64,000 nucleotides of DNA from Gigantopelta aegis (GCF_016097555.1 NC_054701.1:59083037-59147036), one strand, 5' to 3'; positions 35,609 through 46,425 are shown, counted from the stretch's first letter. Made by a program: numbers and translations. The notes: a model not told the origin generated them from the letters alone.

Positions 35609-38600
35609 ACTGAGTAGTTAATAGTCTAAAACTCCTTAAACAGTTAAGATGAGAATTTTCTTTAAGTTTCTATAATGCTTTCCGGATTTTTTTTCGGGAG
35701 GGGGAGGCAACTGCCCCCCCCCCCTCCACTTGTGACCTTTTTTTTATCACATTAATTTATGCCATTGTAACCAAAATCTGATGTAGAGTTTATACCCGGT
35801 CCGTCGGTGCCCCCCCCCCCCCTGAAAAAATCTGCCGCCCCCCCCCCCCCCCCCCCGCTAGCTACGGCCCTGATATATATATACCAAAATTGTAAGGTAT
35901 ATTAGTTGTGGGGAATGGTTATAAGACAATAGTGAATTAATTGGGCAAACATTACAACCGGTAGTTCAGTATTACAGTAGGTTTTATGACCACCAAAGAT
36001 ATATCAAGGCCTTCAACTAACATTATATAGCGGTTGGTCTAATGAACGGACTAAGTAGAATTTGATGTTAAGTTGGAGATAAGAAAAGCAATATGTCTAT
36101 AGTCGAAGTAATAATAAATATTTATTGCTATTTTTTGTTTTAATAAAATAAGTAATTTTGTATAGTTACAGAATTTCGTTAACAAGGAAAGAATTCGCCG
36201 TGGTCAGGTAAAAAAGAATGGTGACAACAGAAATACCAAAAGCGTTGATGGGACAAAAGGTAAAATAAATAAAAAAAAGAAGAGAAAAAGTTACATTAAA
36301 AAAAAAATTCAATTAAAATAAATATTTTTTAAAAACCTGACAATTCTAATGTCCATGGCCTAGTTTAGGCGAAGTGTTGTGTGCGTCTTTTTTTTAGGTG
36401 TGAACCTATCTAGGAAGACCCCTGATGTTGGTAGCCATTTTATTTTCGCATTATTGCTTCACAGACTACACTTCTATTGACCAATAATTTCGTATATGAG
36501 GACTTTGTTACAAAATTGTCCAAACTTACCACTAACAAACTAACCACTGTCCTGAACAGAGCCCAGCAAGCTGACGTGCGTGCCCAGGTCGGCTCATAGG
36601 ACTTTACGTGCACATTCAGAGCAAGCTGTTGTAGCGCACGCCAACCATGACAGCGCGTTTAAACCTTAAAGCCGCACACCCCAGTTCCATCCAGCGAAAA
36701 TAAATTATAATTTGGTTAATCTACAAACCTGTAACACACTTAGATCACGTTTTTATCAAATGGAGTGAAAAAGCAGGTTTTATATCGATAAATACCATGG
36801 GAATCCCCATGTCCCAATTGCTTGAAATAATTTTGAAAGTTAGTATTCTGATGTCACCGGTAGATGTCGCTCGAAGCACAACAATGCCTACGTCACGACA
36901 AATTTCACAGACTTGGGGTGCGTTTCTTTCACCTCTCCTGGACATGTTCCAACTGTTCTGTCCTGGTTGTATCCCCTTTCCAGATATCGTAAGACTTAGC
37001 AAAAGTATTGGTTTTAAGAGTTTGTAACGTTTTGTATTGAGACACTTACTTGTCTGAACTTTATTGTTACTGAAAATGTTCACGAACTGTGAAGAAAAAT
37101 CTCACAAATGAACAACAACAAATCGGATGTTGATTGCGCGAACCGTGCACGAGAAAACAAACCGAACCAAAATGATAACGGTCACGTGATATACCAACGT
37201 CTGACATTGAAATGGAAATATCCCCTCTAAAAATAGATTAGACCTTGTCTGCTCAACGGTGCGTGCGTGCGATTTTATGAAATACGAAAAATGCATTTTG
37301 TGGTATTACAAAAACCAGGATTACCAAAAAACACTTCAGGTGAATGGAAATGTATATTCTAAATAATAAACGGTAAGTAAAGTGCAATTTTATTTGTGAA
37401 AAAATGGGTTTAATAGCGAAAAACAACGCCGTAATGGTTAACAACTAGCCGTAACTAGGGTGTGTACCTTTAAGTGGATATAAGCACGAACAAAAACAAT
37501 TGTCCAAAACGAACAGTTAAATATTGTTGAGTTGTATTATAAGCATTACAGTAGTATCCAAACCGGTTCATCTTGAACAGGACAGCCTACTTTATTGTAA
37601 CGGAAAGAAAGAAAGAAATGTTTGAACGACAAACTCGACACATTTTATTTACGGTTATATGGCGTCAAACATGGGAGAGGAAACCTGCTGTCACCACTTC
37701 ATGGGCTACTTTTTTCGATTAACAGCAAGGGATATTTTATATGCACCATCCTCCAGACAGGGTAGTACATACCACGGCCTTTGATATACCATTGTCGTGG
37801 TGCACTGGCTGGAACGTTATTGTAACGGATGAAAACTAAATAAAACCTACACTGTTTGGGGTTTGGGTTTTTTAATTAAATAGTTGGATTGAGTTAACGA
37901 TGGAGCCAATCCATGACATTGATGCCCGCGTTCCTCGGGTAATCCCTTGTCAAGATGGCCGTGTGGAGTCGGGCGTTGTCATGCTGAAAAATCAGGCCTG
38001 GGCCATGAGCTGCCATGAAGGGTACGAGTTCCTGGGCCAGCACCTGGTCGCGGTATGCAGCAGCGTTGAGGTTGCCACGGGTGACAAGAAGTCGAGAATG
38101 CCCATTTCCACAGAAAGCACCCCAAACCTTACACTTCCGCCTCCGAATCTGTCAACTTCACTGACACAACACTGAGCATGACGTTCACCACGTCGTCTCT
38201 AAACCCTCTGCCTGCCATCGGCAAATCGCAGTGTGAATCTTGATTCATCGCTAAACACGACTCTATTCTATTCCCTCTTGAGTCCATGGCAAGTGGCGTT
38301 GTGCCCACAGTTGACGTTGACGTCGATGAAATTGGGTCAAAATGGGTCCAACATATGGGCGCCATGCGTGAAGGTGAGCGGTTCGCAGTCGCTTTCGGAT
38401 CGTTTGCGCGGACACCCAACGTCTGAAAAGTTAATTACTGGTTGCTGTAGCTGTAATTAAACGGTTGTGGAGGTGACGTAAAACAAGGTGACGGTCATAT
38501 GCACGTGGTCTACCCGGTCGGGAGCGATCAGCTGTGGTGCCCGTTTGTTGTACTCGTGTCCGCAAATAATAAATTACTCGTCGATGTTCCCGCGCGCAAC

Positions 38601-39217
38601 ATGCCGACGGCACGTTCACGCTGCATATTTGTGAGGCGTGGCATCGAAACAGGTCGTAACAAATATCGCTTTAATGTGTGCTTTCGTTGTATCAAACTTC
38701 TGTGAGCAAGTAACAATGAAACCATGTGTGCTATTGTAGTCACGTGACCAGTGGCACGTGCAAAACCACTTTTGCCTTAATGGTGCTGTGCACGTGCTAT
38801 AGATCGGGTCACGTGGTCTGTGATGGGCCTCAAATGGAGTGTAGACATTGCCATTACAATATTCCTGAAAAATACCTGCTTTCAGCACTCATTGACTTTA
38901 TTCAAATTTTAGATTGTGAAGTTTTTAATTTGACTCAGTATACATACATACATATATATATAAAGGACACTTCAAATTGGCGGTGGGGGGTGTCACAGGA
39001 CGCCTATAACCCTGCCTGATGTGGTTACGGTTATTTAAATTTACAATTTCAGATAGCTTGAAAGGCAAAAATTATGAAAATGAACTGTCTGGGAAAAAAC
39101 ACCCGGCGAAACAGTTCACCATCACTGTTCTCAGCACTGGGGAAAAAGGAAAACGCGTTATCCAGTGCGATCTCCATGCAGTAGTCGAGAAAGAAGTTCC
39201 TACAGTAGGCACCGGCA

Positions 39218-39248
<31 letters not shown>

Positions 39249-40512
39249 CCCCCCCCCCCCCACCCTCATCATCCAGCATTCTCAGCACTGCGTCATCCCC
39301 AAGAAGTGCTTACGCGTTATCAGGAGACAGTGCGACATCTCCGATGACTGAGTCAACAGAAAGAAGTAGGGAATCTATAGGCAGCGGCACCTCTCCGTAC
39401 AGTATGTCAACTGTAGACAGTGCTCTGTCTATAGGCAGTGCCACGTCTCCCAGCACCCCGTCACTATCTGAAGGCCAACGCAAGCCGGCAAATAACTGCG
39501 TGTTTCCTACAGCTAAACAAACTGATAAAAAAAATCCTAGAAAAGCCAATGCTAAATCAAAAACTCGTCTGGCGAAAAAAACGAAAAAGAAAACAAAAAA
39601 ACCAAACACACAGAAAGGGAAGCCATCCGAGACGCAACAAGAAGGCTGTCCCGAGGATAATCGTCCACCAGACTGTCCCGAGGATAATCGTCCATTAGAA
39701 AATCTCTACTGGGTCACGTACTTCCAAAATCGAATGGGAAGACAGGACGGTGATGTGCCACGTGTTAGGAGGGGACGCGGTCCCGACACCCCGCGTCCGC
39801 GAACCCGACGCGGACCCGGCGGATGTCTACTGGGGACGTCATATTTTAAAAACCGCAAGGACGGTCCCCCAAGGAATAAATCCGAGGCGGTTTTGCAAAT
39901 GGACGCGGAAATCGACGATGCTATTGATAAACTAGCCGACAAGCTACTATCACGAGGGAAGTCGGCCGACAGTAAGACGACGAAAGATGCAGACGGCGCG
40001 GATGGTGCTGAACAAGACTTGATAGCGGCAAGGAAAGCCCAAGCGTCCAACTTCTCCAAGGAAACCAAAGACACGCTAAATGTCCTAGACGAATACATCT
40101 CCAAAATTGAGAATCTGATGGAAATTCAAGCTTATAGAAGACTTATTGCAGGTATAGATCTGGCATTCGGTAATTTCGTTGTCATATATTAATGCAACTT
40201 GATGCAATGGCTAATCTAATTATGATAATAAACCATTAGCATATTGGAAGTGGTATCTTTACTCAACAGTCCCATGTATACATCACATGAATCACCAATC
40301 TAATTAAAATTAAATTAAAACATGTCGTATACCCTCAGGATAATTCGGAATGTTTTCAAATTATTTTTAAATCACTGGCATGATTCTGCAAGTAAGGTTT
40401 TGATTGGTGGACATGAGCTCCAACTGGCTGGTGTTAGATCCACATGTAGTAGTGGAGTTAATTTTAATTAGATTGATGAATCACTGTCGATGCTTTGTTT
40501 TGGTCTGTCTCC

Positions 40513-40589
<77 letters not shown>

Positions 40590-43500
40590 TTGCAAGATTT
40601 TGTTAGATATTCCTAAAATTGTTTTTAATATTTTTACCACTCATAAATGAAAATATTTATTTGTTACGGTAATATGTTGAATTTGTAATTCGCTTACGTA
40701 CGACCTAATTATAGTTTATTGCAAAACTAGGTTAATCGGATGATCTAAATCAGAAAGTGACGAGCAGCAACCCAAATCCACCCGTAAATAAGGGTTGAGA
40801 CAAATGGTGCTAATAATAATACCTGAATGTCTCTCTTGCAAGTAGGATCCAATCGCTCTACCTAATAAACGTTTTGGTATTACTGTTAGTGAGCAGAGCA
40901 TTCATCCTAGAAGTTGGCGAAGGTACTAACCTTTTTTTAAAAGGCCATGACTTTTCATAAACGTAAACTGAAATGCATCAGTACGACACACAAGCTCGTA
41001 TAATAATCTCTATTTCTAGTACACAACAACGGTTTCCACCCCGTCATTTTAAAAAAAACTGTCAGCAAATTTGGACTAAAGTATGTATTCAATTACAGAT
41101 TCCAAGCCACGAGGTTTCCGCGGTGACGTGCTTTGTCCCAAGTGCAGATTAATGAACAGAAAAGATCCAGCATTGGTAAGATCATGTAAACTAGTCTTGC
41201 CAATAAATGCATATAATAATAAATGCTTTCAGAGGAATAATCGTAAAACAACTCTTCAAATACTTTAAGATTGTTTTAACGTGATCACTTTTGTTAGTCT
41301 ACCCTGGTATCGCACGTATTCAAGGCGTAGTTTAAGACTATCACTTGGTCAAATACGATTGACACTCTTTAGTGGATTAAAGTGATGCGACTGTTGGAAA
41401 AACGTCAACCCATATTAGGGCCATTCTCCCAGAAGTTGTCACGTTACATAGTAGTACCTTTGTAAAAATAATGTTTTTAACAATATGATGTTTTATGGTC
41501 ATGTCTTAACTCCGAGGTCAGGTGAATGTATTTCAAATTCAAACAGCGAATTTTACATTGGATTTTATTATTTTTTATCAACTTTTTTTCCCGGAACAGG
41601 GTCTAAAAGCAATGGCTGCCATATTACGGTGTTGACATACTTTGTTTTCTTTTAATAATAAAAAAAAATATATATATTTTATACGTGATGAACATTTATT
41701 GATTCATATTTTTTAGTATCCCATCAAAGAGCAAACTAGCATGAACATATCTCATTTCTTGTAACATGGAACACTGAGAAAGCTTCCAATTGCCATGAAA
41801 ATAGAATGTTGGACACAATTATTGCATGTTCACAAAATTAAATGGCCAAAACAACAGAAGTCCAAAGGAATATTTGTTTAGCGACACCTCGGTACACTTT
41901 AAAGCTATTTCATGTTAAACATGGTTATTTAGACACTTGGTCAATATCGTAACGTCATAATGTTACAGTGTTGACAAAAAATTTTTAAAAACCACAAATT
42001 TTCCTCATTATTGTTGATTAGCTATGTTGAATTACAAAACTTTCTTCGAAGCATCCATTTATGTTGATCTCTAACAGAACGAGAAATAGCTCAATGGGAC
42101 CGACACACACTTGATCGATCCAACACCAACTGTGCACCAGACGATCGCTTTACCATTAGGCTACGTCCCGCCCTCTTATCCTAAATTATAATCACCGATG
42201 ATGGGTGATATTCTTCCAAGAATACCTCGTATAGACGTCCTAAGTGTGTGTGTGGGGGGTGGGGGGGGGGGGGGGGGGGGGCAGGCTCTGGCCCTTCAAC
42301 TAAGCTGGAGAGCCCCCCTCTCCCTTTAAAGGCGATCTAGATAATATACTCTTCAAAAGAAGAAACGCAAAACCACATTGTCGTAACATTTGGAGAATTG
42401 ATTTAATTATTGAATGGTGAGTCCGATAATTACCAAATGTTGCAGGATTGTTCACAATTCACTCTAGTCCATTGTGAGTAAGTGATAGGACACACCACCA
42501 AGGTCAAGGTCATCTGGAGTCAATACCGGGTGTGGCCTCCGCGTGTGTTGACAACTGCCTGGCACCGCCTGCCCATTGAAGCAACCAGAGTACGGATGAC
42601 GTCCCGGGGGATGGTGGCCCACTCGGCCTGCAAGGCTGCTGCCAGCTCGGGCAGGGTCTGGGGCTGTGGTTGTCGCTGTCGGAGGCGTCGGTCCAACTCG
42701 TCCCATAGATGCTCAATTGGGTTCAAATCCGGTGATATCGATGGCCAAGGAAGGACATTAATGTTGTTGTTCTGTAGGAAAGCCGTTGTGAGACGTGCTG
42801 TGTGAGGCCTGGCGTTGTCATGTTGGAACACTGCGTTGGCGTTGGCCATAACTGGAACGATGTGTGGCCGGAGGATCTGGTCAATGTAGCCCTGTGCATT
42901 CAGGTTGCCCTGCACGTGGACCAGGTCAGTTCTGCCAGTGTGTGAGATGGCTGCCCACACCATGACACTACCCCCGCCGAATCTGTCCACTTCCTGCACG
43001 CAGTATGCCGCATAACGTTCACCACGACGCCTATACACGCGACATCTTCCATCATGACGTCGGAGCAGAAATCGGGACTCGTCGCTGAACCACACCTGTC
43101 TCCATCGCAGTTGAGGCCATTGTCGATGAATCTGGCACCACTGCAGTCGGAGTCGACGGTGTTGTGGTGTTAAGATGACACCTCGAACTCGACGTCTGGC
43201 ACGAATTCCTACCTCACGTAGGCGGTTCCGTACGGTCTGGTCGGATATCCTGCGCAAACCTGGTATTGCTGCGGCTGTGGAGGTGGCAGTAGTCAATCGT
43301 TCCCGAAGGTGGCGTACCCGGATGTAGCGGTCCTGCCCGGGGGTAGTGACCCGTGGTCGACCGGATCTAGGGAAGTCACGTGTTGATCCATGTTGCTGGT
43401 AACGGTCCCACAGTCTGGAGATGGTGCTTGGGGACACATGGAATGCCCTGGCAACGGCCGTTCTGGATTCGCCTGCGTCTAGTCGGCCGATGGCATTGTT

Positions 43501-46343
43501 TCTCTGCGGTTCACTGAGACGTGGCATGTCCTGGATTGTCAACTGTCGGCCAGATACAGAGGCCAGACAAGCGAACACCCTGCACGTTTATACTGTCGGT
43601 GTTCATGTTGCATGTGCAGACAACGCACGTGCAGTGGTGACATGGTTTGCACGTGGCTGTGTTTTTTGCGAATATTCACATTTTGGAACTTTATTGTACA
43701 GTAGCTGCGTTTTATCGAATGTAACCGTGGGAATGTGTTTGGGACATGCAATGACCTTATATTCACAAAGCATGAACCGGTAGGAAACATAAAATCGGAG
43801 TTATAACCCATTTGTACCCTTTTGCGTTTCTTTTTTTGAAGAGTATATGTATATACTTTTTACTCCGATAGTTTACAAGAATGTAGCTCATAACTGCATG
43901 TTTGTAGAAATTGCTTTAATATGACTACAGTTGATCACAAACAATGTAAATTGTGTGCGTGCGTGTGTGCGGTTGCATTTTCCGACGCACATGCCCATAG
44001 GCGTACGAGTTCCTATTTTTGTAGGGGGGGGGGGGGGCGTTTGCCCAAATTAAACGAAAATGCCCGAATCTGGATAACATTTATTCATATTAGCATTACA
44101 ACCAAACAGCTACATGTATATATTATACTTTGTCAAAAAAGAAACGCACAGGTGAAATATTCATGGAATTATCTCTTTAATACAAAGTGGCATATTTTCG
44201 TTATTTATGATCGTATCACAGTCAAATTTGACATGAGTATGTGACAATGTTCTTGCTATGGACTGACGGCAGTGGAGGCGTTTTCGTCACCAAACAGCGT
44301 CGCACGAGGGCGCTGAAATCTTCTTGGCATAGACTGAATGAGTCTGAATCCGGGAACGTGGAATCCTAGCCCATTCTTCCTGCAGTGCATGTGTCAGTTG
44401 CGGAAGCGTCTAAGGATCCGGATCACGTTGGCGTACACGTCTGTCCAGTTCGTCCCAGATGTTCAATGGGGTCGAGATCTGGCGATCTTGATGGCCATGG
44501 CAGCACATTAATGTTCTCATTCTGTAGGAAATCTATTGTTACACGTGCCGTATGCGGCCTGGCATTGTCCTGCTGAAAGAGTTCTCTCTGTTGATCCAAA
44601 ATGGGAAGCATGTGATGGCGAACAATTTCATCCCGGTAGCGTACAGCTGTCAGGTTGCCTTGTACGAACACAAGTTCACTTTTGCCGGTGTATGGGTTGG
44701 CTCCCCACATCATGACACTCCCTCCACCGAATCTGCCAACTTGGGCGACGTAGTTGTTGGCAAAACGTTCATTGCGGTGTCTGTAAACATATTGTCGTCC
44801 ATCACGTCGCTGTAGAAGGAAACGTGACTCGTCGCTGAACCATACTCGCCGCCAGTTTCCCAAGTTTCACCCCTGTACATTTGTGCACCAACGAACACGT
44901 AAATGTCGATGTTGACGTCGCAGGACCAACATACGGTCTCCTAGCCCGTAAACCAGCTTCTCGAAGTCGGTTTCGCATGGTTTGTGCACACACCCTTCTC
45001 AAACCAGGTATGTGTCCAGCTGTGTTCGTTGCTGTGGCAGTTCCGTGACGCAAGTGCAGAACCCGGATGTAACGATCTTGTGCTGCAGTTGTTATGCGAG
45101 GTCTTCCACTTCTGGGCCGGTCTTCAGTTGATTGAAACTGCTGGTACCTGTCCCAGAGACGTGAAATGGTGCTCTGATGGACGTTCATGTGGCGTGCGAT
45201 TTCTGACTGCGATTTACCTAACTGGAGGCGGCCTATTGCAATGTTTCGATTCGGCAGGCTCAGTCTTCGCATCTTGCAACTCGTCTACGTCGAAATGGAA
45301 ATGAGGCATCATTGCGAGCATTGCAGCTTTAAATACCCATCACTACCCCAATCTTTTCCCCGAGTTTCACGTGCATTCGCCAAAATCATTTCACGCCGAT
45401 TTCCTGCAATTGTCGCACAACGTGCCACAACGTGTGTTAAATTTGTTTTAGGGTGCATTTGGGCATGCTGTCCCATTCCAGAAACATTAACAAACATGGT
45501 CATTCATCAACATTGTACAAAAAAAACCTATATTTTGTAAAATCAAACACTTTTCTTCTTTCCCTATCACCTATGCGTTTCTTTTTTGACAGAGTATAGG
45601 ATTACAAATGAATCACTGTCCATTTTTACATGGTAAAAAGGTCTCAGGCTAGCACATTTTCTCCGAATATCTCGATCATTTTTGCCCGAATTTGAGGTTT
45701 TGCTCCAGTACTCGTACGCTTCTACCGGCCTCGGTGGCGTCGTGGTAGGACATCGGTCTACAGGCTGGTAGGTACTGGGTTCGGATCCCAGTCGAGGCAT
45801 GGGATTTTTAATCCAGATACCGACTCCAAACCCCGAGTGAGTGCTCTGCAAGGCTCAATGGGTAGGTGTAAACCACTTGCACCGGCCAGTGATCCATAAC
45901 TGGTTCAACAAAGGCCATGGTTTGTGCTATCCTGCCTGTGGGAAGCGCAAATAAAAGATCCCTTGCTGCCTGTCGTAAAACGAGTAGCCTATGTGGCGAA
46001 AGCGGGTTTCCTCTCAAAATCTGCGTGGTCCTTAACCATATGTCTGACGCCATATAACCGTAAAATAATGTGTTGAGTGCGTCGTTAAATAAAACATTTT
46101 TTCTTTCTTTCTTTCTTTCGTACGCTTCTGCCCATGCCTCGTTACCAATAGTATGATTTTGTTTTGATTTTGTTTTTGATTTTTTTTTTATAACTACAGG
46201 AAGTTTTCTCCAGTGGTAGACTGAGAAATGTTTTATGCCGGAAGCATTCTGCAGCAGACAAACCAAACGGCTACCGTGACCAACTGACTGACGACATTGA
46301 CCGAATTATTGATGATCTGGAGGAAGACTGGTGGTATCGTTAG
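34115..46343 (+). CDS. Unrecognised protein gene with N-terminal 9-residue Cys repeats (five coding exons)
   Basis: I do not recognise the family. The coding exons, linked by matching GT-AG phases, are 34115-34498, 36172-36259, 39053-40151, 41099-41175 and 46200-46343, giving roughly 595 aa. The N-terminus carries twelve tandem 9-mers around (N/D)KAGC(N/D)AK(A/C). The middle is Pro-, Ser-, Lys- and Arg-rich (low complexity, probably disordered), with a predicted helical segment near IDDAIDKLADKLL. The C-terminus holds LCPKC and LCRKH, which could form a C2-CH metal site, and ends acidic, DDLEEDWWYR. No signal peptide is evident, and the basic stretches suggest a nuclear or nucleic-acid role (speculative). 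A poly-C run in exon 3 leaves the frame one base off, probably an assembly or polymorphic length error. An acceptor-like tract precedes the ATG, so a 5' noncoding exon is likely. Confidence 0.7.
34151..34474 (+). repeat. 27-bp coding tandem repeat, 12 units
   Basis: Each unit of about aaggctaacaaagctggttg plus taacgcc encodes one 9-mer. Variation is mostly Cys/Tyr/Gly at position 1, Asn/Asp at 2, Ala/Val at 3, Ala/Cys/Thr at 5 and Asn/Asp at 6. Frame is maintained throughout, which implies selection on the protein or recent amplification. Confidence 0.95.
34926..34988. repeat. CT microsatellite
   Basis: A pure CT run of about 62 bases in intron 1 of the novel gene. Confidence 0.97.
35527..35873. 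mobile_element. MITE-like block with poly-G/poly-C interior
   Basis: The ends cagggccgtag and ctacggccctg are inverted, and TA repeats flank both sides. The interior holds a G run at about 35556-35606 and C runs near 35716, 35812 and 35840. The G-run length is likely uncertain in the assembly. Confidence 0.5.
36172..36259 (+). CDS. Novel gene, coding exon 2
   Basis: It reads NFVNKERIRRGQVKKNGD then NRNTKSVDGTK. The acceptor is gttacag, the donor is G|gtaaaa, phase 0 to 1. Basic and polar. Confidence 0.7.
36540..36669 (+). mobile_element. SINE family 3, 5'-truncated, split by a MITE
   Basis: It matches the 7485-7735 body (ccactgtcctg, cgtgcccagg). The tail gtggatataagcacgaac resumes at 37474 after the TTAA-flanked insertion. 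Confidence 0.7.
36670..37469. mobile_element. TTAA-flanked MITE, family A relative (800 bp)
   Basis: The ends AGCCGCACACCCCAGTT and AACTAGGGTGTGTACCT are flanked by TTAA at 36666-36669 and 37470-37473. Internal blocks (ttggttaatctacaaacctg, aaccaggattacc) are shared with 14786-15178. It interrupts a SINE, so it is the younger insertion. Confidence 0.8.
37605..37816 (-). mobile_element. SINE family 2, 5'-truncated
   Basis: Reverse orientation, ending in ctttctttc. A 13-bp target duplication ttattgtaacgga is present at 37592-37604 and 37817-37829. Confidence 0.8.
37880..38690 (-). pseudogene. Degenerate Tc1-like transposase
   Basis: On the reverse strand, MPRLTNMQRERAVGMLRAG opens a helix-turn-helix region (near 38640). 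RSRPGRPRAYDRHLVLRHL follows near 38520, and remnants of the catalytic region lie near 38250 (NQDSHCDLPMAGR) and 38150. Multiple frame breaks. The terminal repeats were not identified. Confidence 0.65.
39053..40151 (+). CDS. Novel gene, coding exon 3 (large Pro/Ser/Lys-rich exon)
   Basis: It opens DSLKGKNYENELSGKK and passes into polyproline coded by C runs (39218-39260). Beyond the run, the other frame SSSSILSTASSPRSAY continues open to LIA|G at the gtatag donor. The exon is 1099 bp, one more than the flanking phases allow, pointing to a single-base length error in the poly-C. Later parts include KSKTRLAKKTKKK, two CPEDNRP repeats and an acidic/helical end. Confidence 0.7.
40296..40475. mobile_element. 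Mutator-like element family, copy 3 (180 bp)
   Basis: The ends CAATCTAATTAAAATTA and TAATTTTAATTAGATTG carry a perfect 9-bp target duplication atgaatcac (40287-40295 and 40476-40484). It consists almost only of the right arm of copy 1 plus a short left tip, and lies in intron 3 of the novel gene. Confidence 0.85.
40517..40586. repeat. CT microsatellite
   Basis: A pure CT run in intron 3 of the novel gene. Confidence 0.97.
41099..41175 (+). CDS. Novel gene, coding exon 4
   Basis: It reads SKPRGFRGDVLCPKCRLM then NRKDPAL, with acceptor attacag and donor ttg|gtaaga. Incoming phase 1 and outgoing phase 0 match its neighbours. Confidence 0.7.
41176..42076 (+). other. Intron 4 of the novel gene, 5' part
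   Basis: AT-rich, nothing recognised before the SINE fragment and the Tc1 element. Confidence 0.55.
42077..42176 (-). mobile_element. SINE family 2 head fragment
   Basis: The reverse strand reads ggcgggacgtagcctaatgg and gatcgatcaagtg, a tRNA-like head only. Confidence 0.6.
42347..43845 (-). mobile_element. Tc1 element with an intact transposase ORF
   Basis: Terminal inverted repeats start TACTCTTCAAAAGAAG and end with its near-perfect inverse, with TA on each side. The element is 1.5 kb and sits in the last intron of the novel gene, antisense to it. Its single ORF is unbroken (see the transposase entry), so the copy may be young. Confidence 0.88.
42520..43527 (-). CDS. Tc1-like DD34E transposase, apparently intact
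   Basis: 335 aa from MPRLSEPQRNNAIGRL; an upstream in-frame Met at 43578 would add 17 residues, but the MPRL start is the usual one for related sequences. The N-terminal paired-like helix-turn-helix includes VSPSTISRLWDRYQQHG, followed by a GRPR AT-hook-like link and a second HTH. The catalytic triad is D in WFSDESRF, D in FQHDNARPH and E in NPIEHLWDEL, with 34 residues between the last two. RFGGGSVMVWAAI is the Gly-rich box. Length is normal for Tc1. It would cut and paste the element at TA sites; activity is untested. Confidence 0.9.
   Translation of the reverse strand: MPRLSEPQRNNAIGRLDAGESRTAVARAFHVSPSTISRLWDRYQQHGSTRDFPRSGRPRVTTPGQDRYIRVRHLRERLTTATSTAAAIPGLRRISDQTVRNRLREVGIRARRRVRGVILTPQHRRLRLQWCQIHRQWPQLRWRQVWFSDESRFLLRRHDGRCRVYRRRGERYAAYCVQEVDRFGGGSVMVWAAISHTGRTDLVHVQGNLNAQGYIDQILRPHIVPVMANANAVFQHDNARPHTARLTTAFLQNNNINVLPWPSISPDLNPIEHLWDELDRRLRQRQPQPQTLPELAAALQAEWATIPRDVIRTLVASMGRRCQAVVNTRGGHTRY
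44126..45596 (-). pseudogene. Tc1-like element, broken transposase (copy B)
   Basis: Terminal repeats TACTTTGTCAAAAAAG and its near inverse are flanked by TA. The N-terminal ORF (45272-44802) starts MRRLSLPNRNIAIGRL and carries MNVHQSTISRLWDRYQQ. The catalytic ORF (44863-44423) has VWFSDESRF, FQQDNARPH and DPIEHL. The halves are in different frames, with further damage near 44880 and after DPIEHL (44440), so it is inactive. It is a different family from copy A: its terminal tip reads TGTCAAAAAAGAAACG. Confidence 0.85.
45724..46117 (+). mobile_element. SINE family 1, full length
   Basis: Head accggcctcggtggcgtcg and tail gtcgttaaataaaac plus CTTT repeats. A 12-bp target duplication tcgtacgcttct lies at 45712-45723 and 46118-46129. 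Confidence 0.88.
46200..46343 (+). CDS. Novel gene, last coding exon
   Basis: It reads EVFSSGRLRNVLCRKHSA, DKPNGYRDQLTDDIDRII, DDLEEDWWYR and a TAG stop. The acceptor is ctacag, phase 0, matching exon 4. It lies 60-80 bases after a SINE. Confidence 0.75.
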   Translation, partial: EVFSSGRLRNVLCRKHSAADKPNGYRDQLTDDIDRIIDDLEEDWWYR

Positions 46344-46419
46344 TTCCAAACAGTGAAAACCGGAAATTCAAAAATTAAGTGCATTTTGGTGGATTTCGTG
46401 TAATCAACAATTGACCGAT

Positions 46420-46425
46420 AATAAA
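46420..46425 (+). terminator. Polyadenylation signal AATAAA of the novel gene
   Basis: A canonical AATAAA, 77 bases beyond the stop codon. A T-rich stretch follows at 46447-46475. Confidence 0.55.

Larger units (their letters stand above)
43990..46140. mobile_element. MITE-like repeat split by a Tc1 element and a SINE
   Basis: The pieces at about 44006-44125 and 45597-45711 share cgaaaatgcccgaatctgg and aatgaatcactgtcc with sequence at 4832-4890 and 6850-6990. The ends ggcgtacgag and ctcgtacgc are inverted, with gcccat on either side. Tc1 copy B sits inside it and a SINE sits near its right end. Confidence 0.5.

Noticed and set aside
39049-39288. Gly-rich ORFs on the reverse strand
   Set aside because: Antisense reading of the poly-C/polyproline stretch in the novel gene's exon 3.
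39706-40104. 132-codon minus-strand ORF
   Set aside because: Shadow of the plus-strand novel gene exon 3, whose frame has consistent splice sites.
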